Shown piece after piece: positions 1 through 12,002 of a DNA stretch of 64,000 bases (position 1 is the first letter of the stretch; every line of letters begins with the position of its first letter). A model generated the notes under the pieces. That model worked only from the letters and a program-made list of their open reading frames with translations, had not been told where the DNA came from and searched no databases. The stretch spans positions 124,001 to 188,000 of the forward strand of contig JALJCO010003064.1 of the NCBI GenBank assembly GCA_023101725.1, read 5' to 3'. Made by a program: the position numbers and the translations under genes. This DNA is from Atherinomorus stipes (Eukaryota > Chordata > Actinopteri > Atheriniformes > Atherinidae).

Positions 1-180
1 TTCATGGTCAATTAATTGTTTTTTTTTTCTTAAGCTTTGTTTTCCCTCTTAAAACTGCCACTATACTTTGTACTTCCTTGACTGCCTTTCTGTCCTTGGC
101 ACATGTGTGTAGTCGTAGCTATCAGGGTAGCTTTTCTTGAATTGTGTATTGACGTAACAAACGCACACAAGTCAAAAGTC

Positions 181-258
181 AAGTCAAAAGTTTTGACATT
201 TTCTCATTGAATCTAATGGAAAAATGTGTCCAAAAATGTGACTAGTCAATTGTCAAAA
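181..258. mobile_element. Miniature Tc1 derivative (terminal repeats only), copy 1
   Basis: AAGTCAAAAGTTTTGACATT at the left and GTGTCCAAAAATGTGACTAG at the right are degenerate versions of the fish Tc1 terminus GTCAAAAGTTTGGACA and its complement, about 30 bp apart. No interior remains. Confidence 0.45.
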
Positions 259-389
259 TAATAGTTTCTGACAGCCCTAGTTTATATGAACAAGTATGAT
301 AGCCACTGTGGTCATTCCACAGAAAGTGAAAAGGAAAAGCCTGAACTTCGCTCAACTGGTGCCTTAGCCTCCTACTTAAGGTCTCAAAT

Positions 390-591
390 GGGCTTTATGA
401 ACAACTAACTTAAGCCAGCTCTTTTGTCTCCGGTCTTCCATTACTGTATGATTTAATTAATCCAGGTGTGCCTGACCTCTGTCACCATGAGGCCAGGCAC
501 ACATGGATTAATCAGTTTGTCCAGTAATGAAAGACAGGAGGCAAAGGAGCTGGCTTATGTTCAGGAAATAGTGTAGTTGTGCCTAAAGCCC
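390..591. mobile_element. Palindromic MITE, copy 1 (202 bp, most complete)
   Basis: Imperfect inverted repeat over its whole length. The ends are GGGCTTTA and TAAAGCCC. Internal arms include AAGCCAGCTC/GAGCTGGCTT, TTCCATTACTG/CAGTAATGAAA and CAGGTGTGCCTG/CAGGCACACATG. No coding capacity. The superfamily is not evident. Confidence 0.65.
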
Positions 592-1044
592 AATGCCACA
601 TCAATTTCATACTTCGATGGAAAATGGACACAACAGCGACATCATGTGCGTCTAGGTTTTAGTTGCAACTGCAGAAAAATAATTCCAGCCGTTGACAGCT
701 AAAGTTAGCTGTCAGTTTTAAAACTAACTTGCATAAGCTGATGAGTTAGCTTACCTATCCAGGAGAGAAGTTGGCGTTTTGATGGCATGGAAATTGTTTA
801 TGTGGGTCCATCTAGTGTAGGCTTCACCTAAATTTTCTCTAGAGTTAGTTCTTCTCAGGTCACTTTGCTTCTGAGACGGGTAAGAATATCTCTGGGGCTC
901 TGAAGCAGCTACTTGACTTGCTGACTCCGCCATTTTTCCCAGTGCCACTGCCAGCCTGGCTGTTCCGAACATATTGCAAGTTAGAGACCGTATTTAGCAA
1001 TGGCAGCCTGTATTGGCTTTTAGCTGTAAACCTATGGTTTCAAC

Positions 1045-1260
1045 TAGGGATGGTGAAAACGAAGCTTCATGAGACACTGAGACATTTTGACACAGCTGCC
1101 AAGAGATCGACACGAAGTCTTGAGACATTTGAGACAGTTAGCATGAGCTCCATCTGCTGGCTGTGGATGTGTACTGCAGCTGAGGGAAGCGCTGCCTGGA
1201 GCTGTTTAGTCTCTGACACGGTGTATAATAAAAGACACATTGTCCACCTTCTGTTAGTGT
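1045..1260. mobile_element. Possible hAT remnant
   Basis: CTAGGGATGGTGAAAACGAA followed by GCTTCATGAGACACTGAGAC resembles the left end of teleost hAT elements. No matching right end was found, so this is a weak call. Confidence 0.25.
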
Positions 1261-1601
1261 TTCCTTTGTGGTTAATATCTTGGAATTATCCTCTGTGATA
1301 AGTTAAGTATTTTTCAATAAATTCCCGAGCGATTGGAACCTGTATTAAGCATTGACAGATTAATGAACTCAGTCCCTTCAAGATTTCGGCTCGACACTCG
1401 CGGATGACGTAACGAGGCCTCGGTTAGTGTGGTCACGTGGCTTTCAGCATGCTGAGACTTCCACCAAAAACAGCGGTAGCAAGACTTCAGGTTCATAAGA
1501 TCGAGTCGGAGTCAAGCAGACGGGCTCGAGCAGAACATCCCTTGTTTCAACCAACTAACTACTGTAATTAACACACGGACAAAGCACAATACTTACAAAG
1601 A

Positions 1602-2883
1602 CTTAAGGCTACAGTATACTTCTCCGACTACGTAATGCGTTATCCAACTGTGTAACGACGGAGACCCCTCCAGCCTTCATAGTTCTCCGTCATGCTACCG
1701 GATATGCAGTGCAATTTCCCGCCTGATAAGTAGGGGTCGCTACACAAAACTCACCTACTCATATGATGCCGTCCGAGAGAGAAACACTATTGTTGTTGCT
1801 GCAGCTGAATAACAGACATACTTTTGATGCAAAATAAAGACGATGGGGCGGTTTTGGTATTTCCTCACTTCTTCAGCTAAACGTTCTTTGGTTGGACTCA
1901 TATCTGCGTCTTCGTAGGCTAGCTGGTTTTAAAAATGGCGCTGCTAGTGTTTACGTAGTGGTAGAACAATCACAGCCCTTGTTGTCTCCGTCGTCCCTTG
2001 ACAGAGTGACGGACACTTACCCCCAGATTCCACATACTCCGGTCTGCTCCGTTCCATTCCGTTGCGTGTTTGTTGCTATGTTATTCAATGAGCTGCAGTC
2101 CACATACTCCGTGCGGCTCCGTTGACGTACGGCCTCTGCGTTGCGCTGCGCTGCGCCCAAATTGCAGAGCCAGTCCAATTTTCTGTTCCGTCAGCGCAGG
2201 CCGGATCAATCCCCGCAGCTCAGATCGCAGGAACATGAACATGGACTACATTCGGATTGTCAAAGTAAACACAAAGCGAATCCAAGCGTAAATGACATGA
2301 AAAACCACAATTTTATTTTTTTTAAAAATCACCACTAAAATTCTAGTTTTTCGTACCGTACGTGTTTCACATTGGCCTACATACATTATAGAGTACAGAT
2401 CAGGACATTAATATAAACAAAAATGGAAAACATGAAATTCCCCAAGGTAAAACGCCTGTTTCTATTGATCGTGACATTTTAAAACAAGGCTGAACTCTGT
2501 ATTGTGTGTGTTCTCCTGCGGTTCATGTGTGCTGGATTTGCTATTCACTAAATTGTACACATGTTGATAATTGTGAAAGGCCATTTGATTCATGCCGTCA
2601 CAACATGCCTTACGCATGCTCTCCCCGGGCTCCAAGACCTGGCGGAGAGCAGCTGGACGGAGCTGTGTGCATGTAGTGGGCGTTGCACTTCCCAATGTGT
2701 TTGCTGCACCATGCGCAGCGCAACGGATCGGTGTAGACCGGAGGATGTGGAATCTGGGGGTCAAAAATATTTCGTGCAGCAGGAGACGACAGAGAGTCTC
2801 TCCGACAGGCTCTCCATCAACGTAAAGGGCTCTCTGTAACATACGTAATGCACTTTACGGACGACTATAAATTAGGCTTTAAG
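1602..2883. mobile_element. Fold-back DNA element, Harbinger-like (tentative)
   Basis: The outer ends CTTAAGGCTACAG and ATTAGGCTTTAAG are imperfect inverted copies. An internal pair is stronger: CCCCCAGATTCCACATACTC near 2020 and its complement near 2735-2760, extending into CGGTCTRC and CCGTTGCG. A short direct repeat (CCACATACTCCG) occurs at about 2029 and 2100. ORFs inside are not protein-like. Confidence 0.5.
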
Positions 2884-2940
2884 TTTTCCGAGGCTCACGC
2901 GTGTAGAACATGTTTGGCGCACATCAAAGCATTAATTCAA

Positions 2941-3453
2941 GGCTAAGGTAAAATATCAAGATATATATTGTGTATTGTGACATGTAGGGATGGGCGATAT
3001 TTTATTGTGTGCGATATATCGTCAAAGAAATTCCCCACAATAACAATTTGAATTTATCGTTTTTATCGTGAGATGACAATTTATCAGGTTGTGTTTTACT
3101 TTGGTTTTTTTAATACAGCATAAGTTAGTTTTGCTGTTTTTGCATCGTTTGAATAAATGTGGCATTTGGTCTCTCATATTTCAGACTTGTTTGATTGGTG
3201 TCACTACAGTTTTGCAATACAGGTGTACTACTTGAACTTAATTGATATAGTGGCTTCTGGTATTTTGTAGGGCTTTCAAGACAGAATTTAGTGACAGAAT
3301 TTATAATGACAAAATATTTTGCTGATAGCTTTTATCGTAAACATTTATCGAGAAAATTATCGTGATACATTTTTTAGTCCATATCGCCCATCCCTAGTGA
3401 CATGCCATAAAAATATCGGGATATTACTAAAAGGCAATATCGCCCAGCCCTAG
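2941..3453. mobile_element. Older hAT remnant hosting the 2985-3396 element
   Basis: The right flank continues as GGCAATATCGCCCAGCCCTA, a related hAT terminus. The left flank AAATATCAAGATATATATTG fits its degraded interior. The left end is eroded. Confidence 0.4.
2985..3396. mobile_element. hAT MITE with perfect ends and 8-bp duplication
   Basis: 412 bp. The terminal repeats TAGGGATGGGCGATAT and ATATCGCCCATCCCTA are perfect 16-bp inverted copies. Both flanks carry GTGACATG (2977-2984 and 3397-3404). The interior is AT-rich with ATCGT/ACGAT motifs and no coding capacity. Confidence 0.9.
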
Positions 3454-6400
3454 CATCAACCAAGATTTCCTGATTTTGTTCTTTTTTTTCCCCATTTAAT
3501 TAGTCACGCTCCAAACACGCTGGCTCATATGATTCCCACTTTCCTGTCTGTCCAACTCAGCCCTGAGTTTGGAAAGCTTTTTCCACAGCAACAGAAGACA
3601 CAGAAGATGCAACTGGTAATGTAAATGTGTACTTGTGCTAGTTACAAGTTCACAAATAAGTTATTTACATAAAAACTATAGAAATTTTCTTTTTTCCATC
3701 CTACATGTTTGATGCACGTTTGATTTGACAATGTTATATTGAAAAACTTCATACTATCTAACATCATTAGATTTTCTGAGTTCTAAGTAAAGTGAAGATC
3801 TTAATTGATTATAAAGTCATTTCACAATTTCCGATCTGTTATAGCCTTAGAAATGTTTGGGTTTTATCTTAATTGGTACGTGCATGTTTTCCAACTGTTT
3901 ATAGCACATACTGCTAGCCATCCATCCAGATTTACATGGTTTATACACTCGCCCACAGTCATATACACAGAAAAGGGCAGAGGCTCATGGTGTCTTCTAT
4001 TCTTAGCAGGCAGTCCCTTGGGGGACAGTGGTGTATAAGGCTGGAAATGTTGAGTAGGCCAGAGTGGAGTGGGCCTGCTCCATGATGGTACCGCACCTGC
4101 TGTGGAAACTGGGCTGCTGTAAAGCTCTGTGGCTTGATGCCTGCTGGTTCTGTCTCCCACAGCAATCCCTTACCAGGCGTGACGACAAATGTACAATCTG
4201 TCAAAAGAACAAAAGTAAACAAAAGTGATTTGAAGGATTTTAATCCAGAATTATTCCATGTATTGGCACACTGATTAGGCATGTGAGCATCAGGTCAGTT
4301 TATTAGTTGGACCATGTTGAAAGCTGAGTGTTTGGATGTTTTCCATTTTAAGCTTACTGAATGTGGCTGGCCCAGATGTCTGCACAATATTTCTGAGCTG
4401 TATTGGACAACATTCTGGATTGTTTTGGAAAGTGGGCACTTGGTTTGATGTTTGGCAACACAAACTGTCCTCATTATGCGGAATGGGAACTTGGCTATGC
4501 TGACGTTTTAAGCCATCATGGAGAAGCATGTGTCATCATTGCATGATCATTCAGCCAATGGGAAGTTTGGCTTTTTTTAGACCATAACAAATTAAGTCAA
4601 TACCTTGTCTTCCTTTCCAAATTGAGGATTAACAGAGATGTTGGACTTTTTTAAAAACTTCTTACATAATTGTTGTTGACGTTGTTGTTGTTGTTAATAA
4701 TAATATTTCAGTAGCATCTTTGTGTGGGAAGGGATGACTTTTTCTTCTCCAAGCCTCCCACACGAACCGATAGTATGTGGGATCTGCCTGTTTCTGTTCT
4801 TGCATCTACCATGACTCGCATGCGTATTCCTCTAGTTTCCTCAAACTTTCTTTTCTTCGTTCTGTTCTGCTTTGTACTTTTGCAAAGTATTGCCTCAGCA
4901 TGCACCTCACAATCCCTTGATGATAAAGAGCCCATTGAATCCAATCAATGTTCTGATTCATAGGTCAATACTCCTCAGTGTGATGCGTAGAGGCATGCAG
5001 ACAAGTTTTGATTTCTGTCAGCAGGCTTTACAAGAGCAGCAGTACCAGATGGGGTGAATGAGTATTGATTTTTATGAATGCCTGTGTATTTATCAGCTCG
5101 TACATTTTGATTTTGGTCTGTGGCCCACAAAAACAGGTGATCCATTGATCACTATTTTTGTTTTTGTTGTTGTTTGTTTGTTTTTTCTTTTCTTTTTGTT
5201 CTTTTTTAAATTTCTGGTTAATGAAAACCACACAGCTGCAGGAACAAATCCTCAGAAGCCAGTCTTTAAAAACAACACAGGGGAAAGAGAGTGGCTTTTA
5301 AGCACCGTTGGTTGATTTTGAAGGATAAAAGGTTGTTGTTGGATTATAGTTTTGGTACAGGTACTGTCGGATGGAAGGAAACTTTTTTGTGTAGTTTTTT
5401 TTTTTCTCCCTGTCACTAATCAGACCAAGATTGAGGAGACTGCAGTTTGTAATTAATGTGATAAATCCAACATCTGTCTCCACAGTGACAGCTAAATAAG
5501 GGGTGGGGGGTGGATGTGGTGGTGGAGGTACTAGAATCAGAGTGTGAGGGACGGGCGCCTGATAGTGAGACTCTGTGATGATAACTATAAGAAATTATCA
5601 GCTTGTGCTGAAGTAGCTAAAATGGAGGAAGGGGGAATACCAGCAAACCGCAGCATTTTAAAAATAAAATGCCATCAGTGTATTCACACATTCATCTCCT
5701 GCAAATCAAATCAGCAGAAATCCAGGCTTCACCTTGTTTCTTATTTATGGACGCCCCAATTATAGCCCACTGCTTGCTGCATCTCAACCTGCTGAATATG
5801 TATGGAAATGATCTGAATGTGAAATATGGAACAGATACTGTGCTCCATATGCCCACTGCTGAGTTATTTCTCATCCCTGGGATGCTGTTTAATTGAACAA
5901 GTTGTCTCGCCAAAGAGGCCAGCTGTATGGAGATGAGAGCGATCATGAATGGATGGACACAGGAAGGGATGAATGAGTCCAGGAGGCTGTTGACTCAAAA
6001 AGCAACACTTGACATTCAGAATCAGCTGCAGAGTGACTCGTTTTGGAAAAGAGTCTTTGATAAACTGCAACAGCTTAATTCTGCATCTAAGTATTAAGTG
6101 TCCAAATTCAAACTGAAATAAAATTATTATATAACATCTCTGTTAATATACAAAGAAAAATCCTCATCAGACGTCAAGAGGACATGATGTCATTAAAAGG
6201 GGCAAAAAAAAGATAAATCGTTTTAAATTAAAATAGTGTGGAAAAATTATATTTTTGTGAATTTTCTACCATTTTCAAATGGGTTTCTGAAATAGAACTT
6301 GGCAATTATGCATCCACGATCACCATTATCTCAAATAATTGTGATTACCCTGCTTAATTGATATATGTGGCAGGTATATAAATGACAAGTAAATAAAATA

Positions 6401-6595
6401 TAAGAGTTTACTTAGATTTTGACTTTATGTTGTTCTTATAAACTAGGAAATCTAAATGTTTTATCTTGCATTGCATTTTGCAGACTAAACTATTTCTAAA
6501 TTCTATTAAGGAATGAATGTATATTATCCAGTTGCAATAAGAGAGCATGATATTGTAAAGCTGCAAGTTCAGAATTTGTGCAGTCGGTGTTTTCT
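3454..6595. other. Intron 1 stretch without recognised elements
   Basis: Unique-looking AT-rich DNA. Only a (GTT)n-like run at 4671-4695 and T/G-rich low complexity at 5155-5215 stand out. Confidence 0.6.
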
Positions 6596-6650
6596 CCAGT
6601 TACTGAGATCAGACACACCTGGATTAATCAGTTATCCAGAAATGAAAGAC
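6596..6650. mobile_element. Palindromic MITE, copy 2 (half element)
   Basis: CAGACACACCTGGATTAATC and CCAGAAATGAAAGACAGG match the right arm of the 390-591 copy. The expected continuation stops abruptly where the anomalous G/A-rich stretch at 6651 begins. Confidence 0.6.
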
Positions 6651-6885
6651 AGGAAAAAAAGGGAACTTTAAAAAAAGGGAGAAAGGGGGGGGGGGGGGAG
6701 CGCAAAGGGTTTTTGTTAAAAAAATAAAAAAAAAAAAAAAATTTTAAAAAAAATGGGATTTTTGCCTTATTTGGGGGGGGGGTTCCCTGAATAAATCCGG
6801 CAAGGAGGCCGGGGATAAAAATTTAAGGGGTCCCTTTTGGGGTTTCCTAAGTTTTACTGTAAGTTTCCCGGGGGTCCGAAAAATC
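6651..6885. other. Anomalous homopolymer-rich stretch, probable sequence error
   Basis: Long G, A and T runs (G15, A16, G11) alternate with GGGATTTTTGCC- and CCGGGGGTCC-like pieces unlike anything around. It starts in the middle of a MITE arm. See findings. Confidence 0.6.
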
Positions 6886-7173
6886 TATGTGAGCTATGAT
6901 ATGATTGTTCTTGCATCATCAGAGTTATATTTACATTGGAACATTGTTGTCTTGACTTTAACTCTTTTGTCATGTAAATTAAATTTATTTCTTATTTTTC
7001 TTATTTTTTTGTTTATGAAAAAGTCTAATTTATTTCATCTTCATCTTTTCAGTTACATTTTACTTTTCATTTGAAGTGGGATTTTATTTTTTGTCACAGG
7101 TCAAATAATTGTTCTTACTGATTTGTCTTTGTCTTTGCATTTAAGAGTCAGTAAATAAAAACACTTATATCAG

Positions 7174-7246
7174 TTGGACTACCAGGCAAAAGTTTGGACA
7201 TTTTTCCCCGTTGGATTTATCCAAACTTTTGACTAGTACTGTTACT
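7174..7246. mobile_element. Miniature Tc1 derivative (terminal repeats only), copy 2
   Basis: ACCAGGCAAAAGTTTGGACA at the left and TCCAAACTTTTGACTAGTAC at the right form an inverted pair with about 20 bp between. This matches the termini of a common fish Tc1 family with essentially the entire transposase region missing. Confidence 0.55.
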
Positions 7247-8978
7247 ATATGTCTTAAGCAGAAAAAAGGGTTCAACTAGAAGATATCATGAATCGCGTCA
7301 GTTAATTGAGTTAACTGATGCAATACAATACATGTTATTTTCCAGACTAACAATTGTGTAGATAATGAACAGAGTTATCTGAAATAATTCAAATTAAGCA
7401 AATACTCCAAAATATGACAGGCACAGAAGACAACACGAAGATGTGAAACAATTTTCTTTCTAATGGAATATTTCAAAGTTTTAAATTGAACAGTCACTGG
7501 AAATTAGACATTTGGCATTTGGTGGTATACAATTTGAGTATCTTTGTCATGACACAGTTGTTTGTTGTCCCCCTTTGCTCAGAGGGCAACATAAGATAAA
7601 GAAGGAGCTGGAGAAACAGTACGCTACGGTGTGTTCACTTCAATTTGTAAATGGCTCCATCTATCCTTCCTTCCAATCTATCTGTTTTCCTCTGGACGAC
7701 ACTTTGATTGGATGAACCACTGGCACAACAGAAGCGGTAAACAGAAAGTTTGGCTTGCTTTCCTTCACACTAACTCTTGGGTATCAACACTGGCAATTCT
7801 CATTTGTTACATTTGCCTTTTTCATCTCAAAATCTTTATATTTCCTCCTCTAGACCTAAACCTCATTTGCACTCTTAGAACTCTGTCCTTATTTATTTCA
7901 GTTTCTTTTTTCCTCCTTGGTTACATTGGCTTTGTGCTTTGATAAGAGCAGCGAATGTGTCAACCCAAAGAAAGGAGGAGGGGGCAAGTCATAAGAAATA
8001 CTTGGGGTTTTCAATTCTATTTCTTTGACAGTTGCTTTCAATCAAAGCTGAAGAGAGTTGGACTAAAAAGGACAAGGTTTGACTCACTGAATGATGTTGT
8101 ATCAGTGCATAAATGTGAGGTGTGTTTGCAGTGTTTTTGAGAGAAATGCAAATTGATATTTCAGATCACAGGAGCTGAATGGCTGCAACATACAGCATGT
8201 GTGTGTACGAGGGAGAGAATGAGATGGAGCACAGGAAGCGATGAGCCGTGAAGACGTAGGAGAAAAGGTTGGTGACTGGAGATGACAAATGCACAAAGAC
8301 AGGGTCTCGCATTGCCTCTTCACCACCAGCACCTTAATGGCTTACCACAAAATAACGGTGAGAGGGTTCATACTCCTACTCTAATGAAGTTGTGGAGAAA
8401 TGAGTTTCATTCGTGGTCTTGTTAATTATTTACAGATTTCCTAATGCCTTTTTCTTTAGATCAGCCTGGACTGTTGCCAACATCTTTGGCTGCAAAAGGG
8501 CAACTTGGGACTGAAGGAAACGCAGGTTTCAGGCTTCTCAGTGAAGATGATGAACATAAAGTCTTTCACACAGATGCGGTTAATCAGCCAGGAGATCCGC
8601 TTCACCAGTTAATCAGCCAGGAAGTCTTAGATGTAGCTCCAATCACAAGAGTAAATGGACACACTTCTTCTTTGTGTGTGTTTGGGTGACATTCAGACAC
8701 TGATGTAGTTCATTAGCTTATGATGAAAGACACTGCTGTGGCAGCTTGTAGCAGCTCTGTGTTCGTTCACTGCATGTGTCTGTGGAAGGCAGGCATTGTT
8801 TAGGAATGCATCACCACAGAGAGTGTGTGCATGTTCAATCACACTTACAAAAAACGAGGGGGCTGATGAAACCTGCCACACTGACTAGTGTATGAATATT
8901 TATGCAATTGATATATCAGTGTCTGCCAGAGAACGCAGGCTCTAGATAGCAAGAATACAAATAGGAACACTTGCCAAA

Positions 8979-8979
<1 letters not shown>

Positions 8980-9002
<23 letters not shown>
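8980..9002. repeat. (TG)n microsatellite
   Basis: About 11 TG units. A shorter (TG)n run lies at 9080-9094. Confidence 0.95.
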
Positions 9003-9009
<7 letters not shown>

Positions 9010-9963
9010 TATGTGTGTGGGCACAGTAGAAGATTATAGGCCCAGCAGTACATTGCAATTGGGAGGGTGTAAGATTGAGGTGTGTGTGTGTGTGTCAGAG
9101 AAAGAAAGGCGTAGCTGACATTTACTTAGTTCCTCTCCTCTAGGCTTTTTGTGCCCCACTTTTTAAAGAGGGAGAGTAACACTCTCCTGTGTTTTGAAAC
9201 TTTTGCTTTCTTTCTTCATGTCTGTCTCTTTCACCCTACTACATTATGCTGTTTGTTCCAAGCACATGGATAAAATAAGCTCTGTGTGTGACAGTAAAAT
9301 AAAAGATGAAAGACTGTGAAACACCACTGTTATACAAACCCTAAAAGAGCATCCAGATTTGGCAGCAAATGGGTACCAGCTGTTCTCTCACATGACTAGA
9401 CTGAATGCATTGGACATTAGAAAAAAATCATTTAAATGTTATCACCTAAAAGTATTTAAAATCAGTGAGAAGTTCTCCTTTAACAGTTAAACTCTATATT
9501 AATGCTCAAAGAAGAACTTTAATTTATTACCCTGTTAAATCTTCACCTCTTAAGGCTTCTCCTGTGGGGCATGAGAACAAAATCGACTGTCTTTTTGAAA
9601 TCTCTAAATGTTCAAACACTGAATCCTACTGCAACTCGGCAAGGAAATGGGGTCTGGAGAAATGCCAAAAGATTTAATAATTGACTCTACTAAAGCCTCA
9701 TATTAACTTCAGCAGAACTTGGATGTATTATTGCACACGATGAGGATGGTGGATGTTGTTTTTTTATTTAGAACCTAAATACTGCATGGTTTGAGCTGTC
9801 ATCTTGGCGAACTGAAACTACTGTGTGACAAGGATTTAGTCATAAATATGGGAAAATATCACATTTGATTAACCATTTTCAACACGGCTACATTTTTTAA
9901 AAGTTTTTCAATGCTGGACCCACATACCTGCTGCAGCTTCGGAAAAACAGACCATAAAACTAA

Positions 9964-10440
9964 AGCCCCGTTTCCACCAGCGGGTCTGGGTCGGGTCGGG
10001 CCGGATCGGTCCACGTTTTTTTGCGTCTCCACAGATAAAAACTGGGACGGGTACCCTTATATCCGACCCAACCTGGCCTACTTTTTTGGTACCCTTCAGT
10101 AGGGGTACTGATCTAACCGATCCGGACTAAAGAGGAGGAGCTAACACACAGCAATCTGCTGATTCGTTGATAAATCCGTCACTTCCCGCGTGACCCGGCG
10201 TAAAAACAGAGCAGGGGTGACTCCTTTTGTTTCTGTCACGTGTGGTGCTTTGGTTAAAAGGTGTTGCACAGCGATGATGTCTCACGATCACCTATCAGCA
10301 CTATCTGGTTAATACTTCGCCTCCAGGGTAAGGGTACAGTTTGCTGTGGGGGCGCAACGTGAAATCAACACACCCGTACCGTAACCCACCCGAACCGGCC
10401 TGGCCCGACCTGACCCAGACCCACGGGTAAAAACGGGGCT
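9964..10440. mobile_element. PIF/Harbinger-like MITE with TAA target duplication
   Basis: 477 bp. The ends AGCCCCGTTTCCACCAGCG and CACGGGTAAAAACGGGGCT are inverted copies that extend through GGGTCTGGGTC and GACCCAGACCC. Both flanks are TAA (9961-9963, 10441-10443). The subterminal regions are GC-rich. No coding capacity. Confidence 0.82.
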
Positions 10441-10894
10441 TAAGCTTCTCCTGTCTGAACTTTGTTGGAATGCCAAGATTTTAGTTTTGCGTGAATCATC
10501 ACCCTCACCATTTCAGTCTGTTTTCTGCTTATTTTTGAACCTGACGGGGTCCTGTCAAGTCGCATCATAGATCCTGTTTTCTCATTGGTTTACGTGGGCT
10601 GCAGCAGAATTCACACCAGGAGATGGCAATCCTACATATCTGGCTCTGTCAGAAATTTTTGAACCATCTTTGAACCCCTCAGAATAATGTGGCATCACTT
10701 TATTTAGACAAAAGATTTAGCCAAGATTCTTTTCTTTTTCTTGGTCATCTTTGACCTGGAACAACCCCGAGTTGCCCACACTACCAAACTCTGCCTGCAA
10801 TAGAAATGGATCTTAACTGTGCTGTGCCGTACTCCCTCCATCCATCCGTCTGTACGTCCGTCCGTCTGCCCGCCCACCCGCCAGCCTGCCAGCA

Positions 10895-10955
10895 ATTAAC
10901 AGGCAAGAGGTGGGATGCACCCTGGACAGGTTTCCCGTCCATCACAGTTATAAAA
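10895..10955. repeat. LINE-like 3' fragment (tentative)
   Basis: GGATGCACCCTGGACAGGTT then CCCGTCCATCACAG resembles the widespread fish repeat CACCCTGGACAGGTCGCCAG. It is preceded by a CCATCCATCCGTC-type degenerate microsatellite. Confidence 0.4.
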
Positions 10956-11753
10956 GATGGAAGTTGGAAAAAGGTAAAACCTTTTATATAAATCTGATTC
11001 TGCTGATTGGATTTTGATTAGTCTGTACATGTTATCGCTCAGAAACATGGATCTGCAGAATTTGCAAGGTTTGGCTGAGTTTGCATAAATAGTTGTTGTT
11101 GATGACAACATTGCTAATTCCTGAGGGGATTGATTATGTCTCTAATACAATATTGTCAAATCTTATTAGAGGATTCTTTAAAGGACTTGGTCCGTTATTC
11201 TGTGAAGTTTCAAGGATGTTTCTGTCTCTCTTTGGCATGAGCACCCACAGTCCTTTGCAAATCTCAAAGATTGTACAGATGGACAGTGAATTGAGGATGG
11301 GTGATGGATTTTTGTTAGTTGCAGTAAACTTGTTACAATAGTTTTGTGTTGCATAAAAGGATTGAGGCAACAGTCCCATTACACGTTCACAGGTTAAAAT
11401 AGCTCCATTATGTGTTTACACAATGCGCCGAAAGAGAGTAGGATGGGCCTATTCTTCCAAGGATGCACCTTTTGATAGCTGGTGATAATGACTTACAGAC
11501 ATTCCTTGACATGATTTTGTTCATTTGCAGAGGACTTGCTCTCAAAAGGTCTGCATTTTCAGCTTTTTTTTTTTTTGTTATATAAAAAAACAGGTTTGAC
11601 AAATATGAGGTCAGTAACTGTACAAAAGAGACAATTTATGAGCAAAAAGAGTCTTTCGAGGCTGCATATAAAAGACTTTTTCCTTTCCTGCAAAGCAAGT
11701 GAATATGAAGATGGATAAATGTCAGTATACACACAGAGAAGTCGTGTAGAGGG

Positions 11754-11788
<35 letters not shown>

Positions 11789-11865
11789 AATAGACCAGAG
11801 GAAGGTGTCAGGGTCCACAGGATAAATGCTGTTCTAATAGATGCCAAAGGACAAGCCTATGGAGA

Positions 11866-11893
11866 TTCTCTCCTCTTCTCTTCTCTTCTCTTC

Positions 11894-11924
<31 letters not shown>

Positions 11925-12002
11925 TTTTGGAGGTTCTCTTCTCTTCTCTTCTCTTCTCTTCTCTTCTCTTCTCTTCTCTTCTCTTCTCTTCTCTTCTCTT
12001 CT
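11866..12002. repeat. (CTCTT)n microsatellite with internal poly-T
   Basis: TTCTC/CTCTT pentamers on both sides of a 26-28 base T run and GGAGG. The right block of 13 units is essentially perfect. It produces long artefactual frames on both strands. Confidence 0.96.

Noticed and set aside
8444..8689. 81-codon frame after a TTTTTCTTTAG acceptor-like site
   Set aside because: Looks exon-like at the 5' side, but there is no donor at a sensible place, it contains an internal duplication (GTTAATCAGCCAGGA), and it matches no PPM1L segment.
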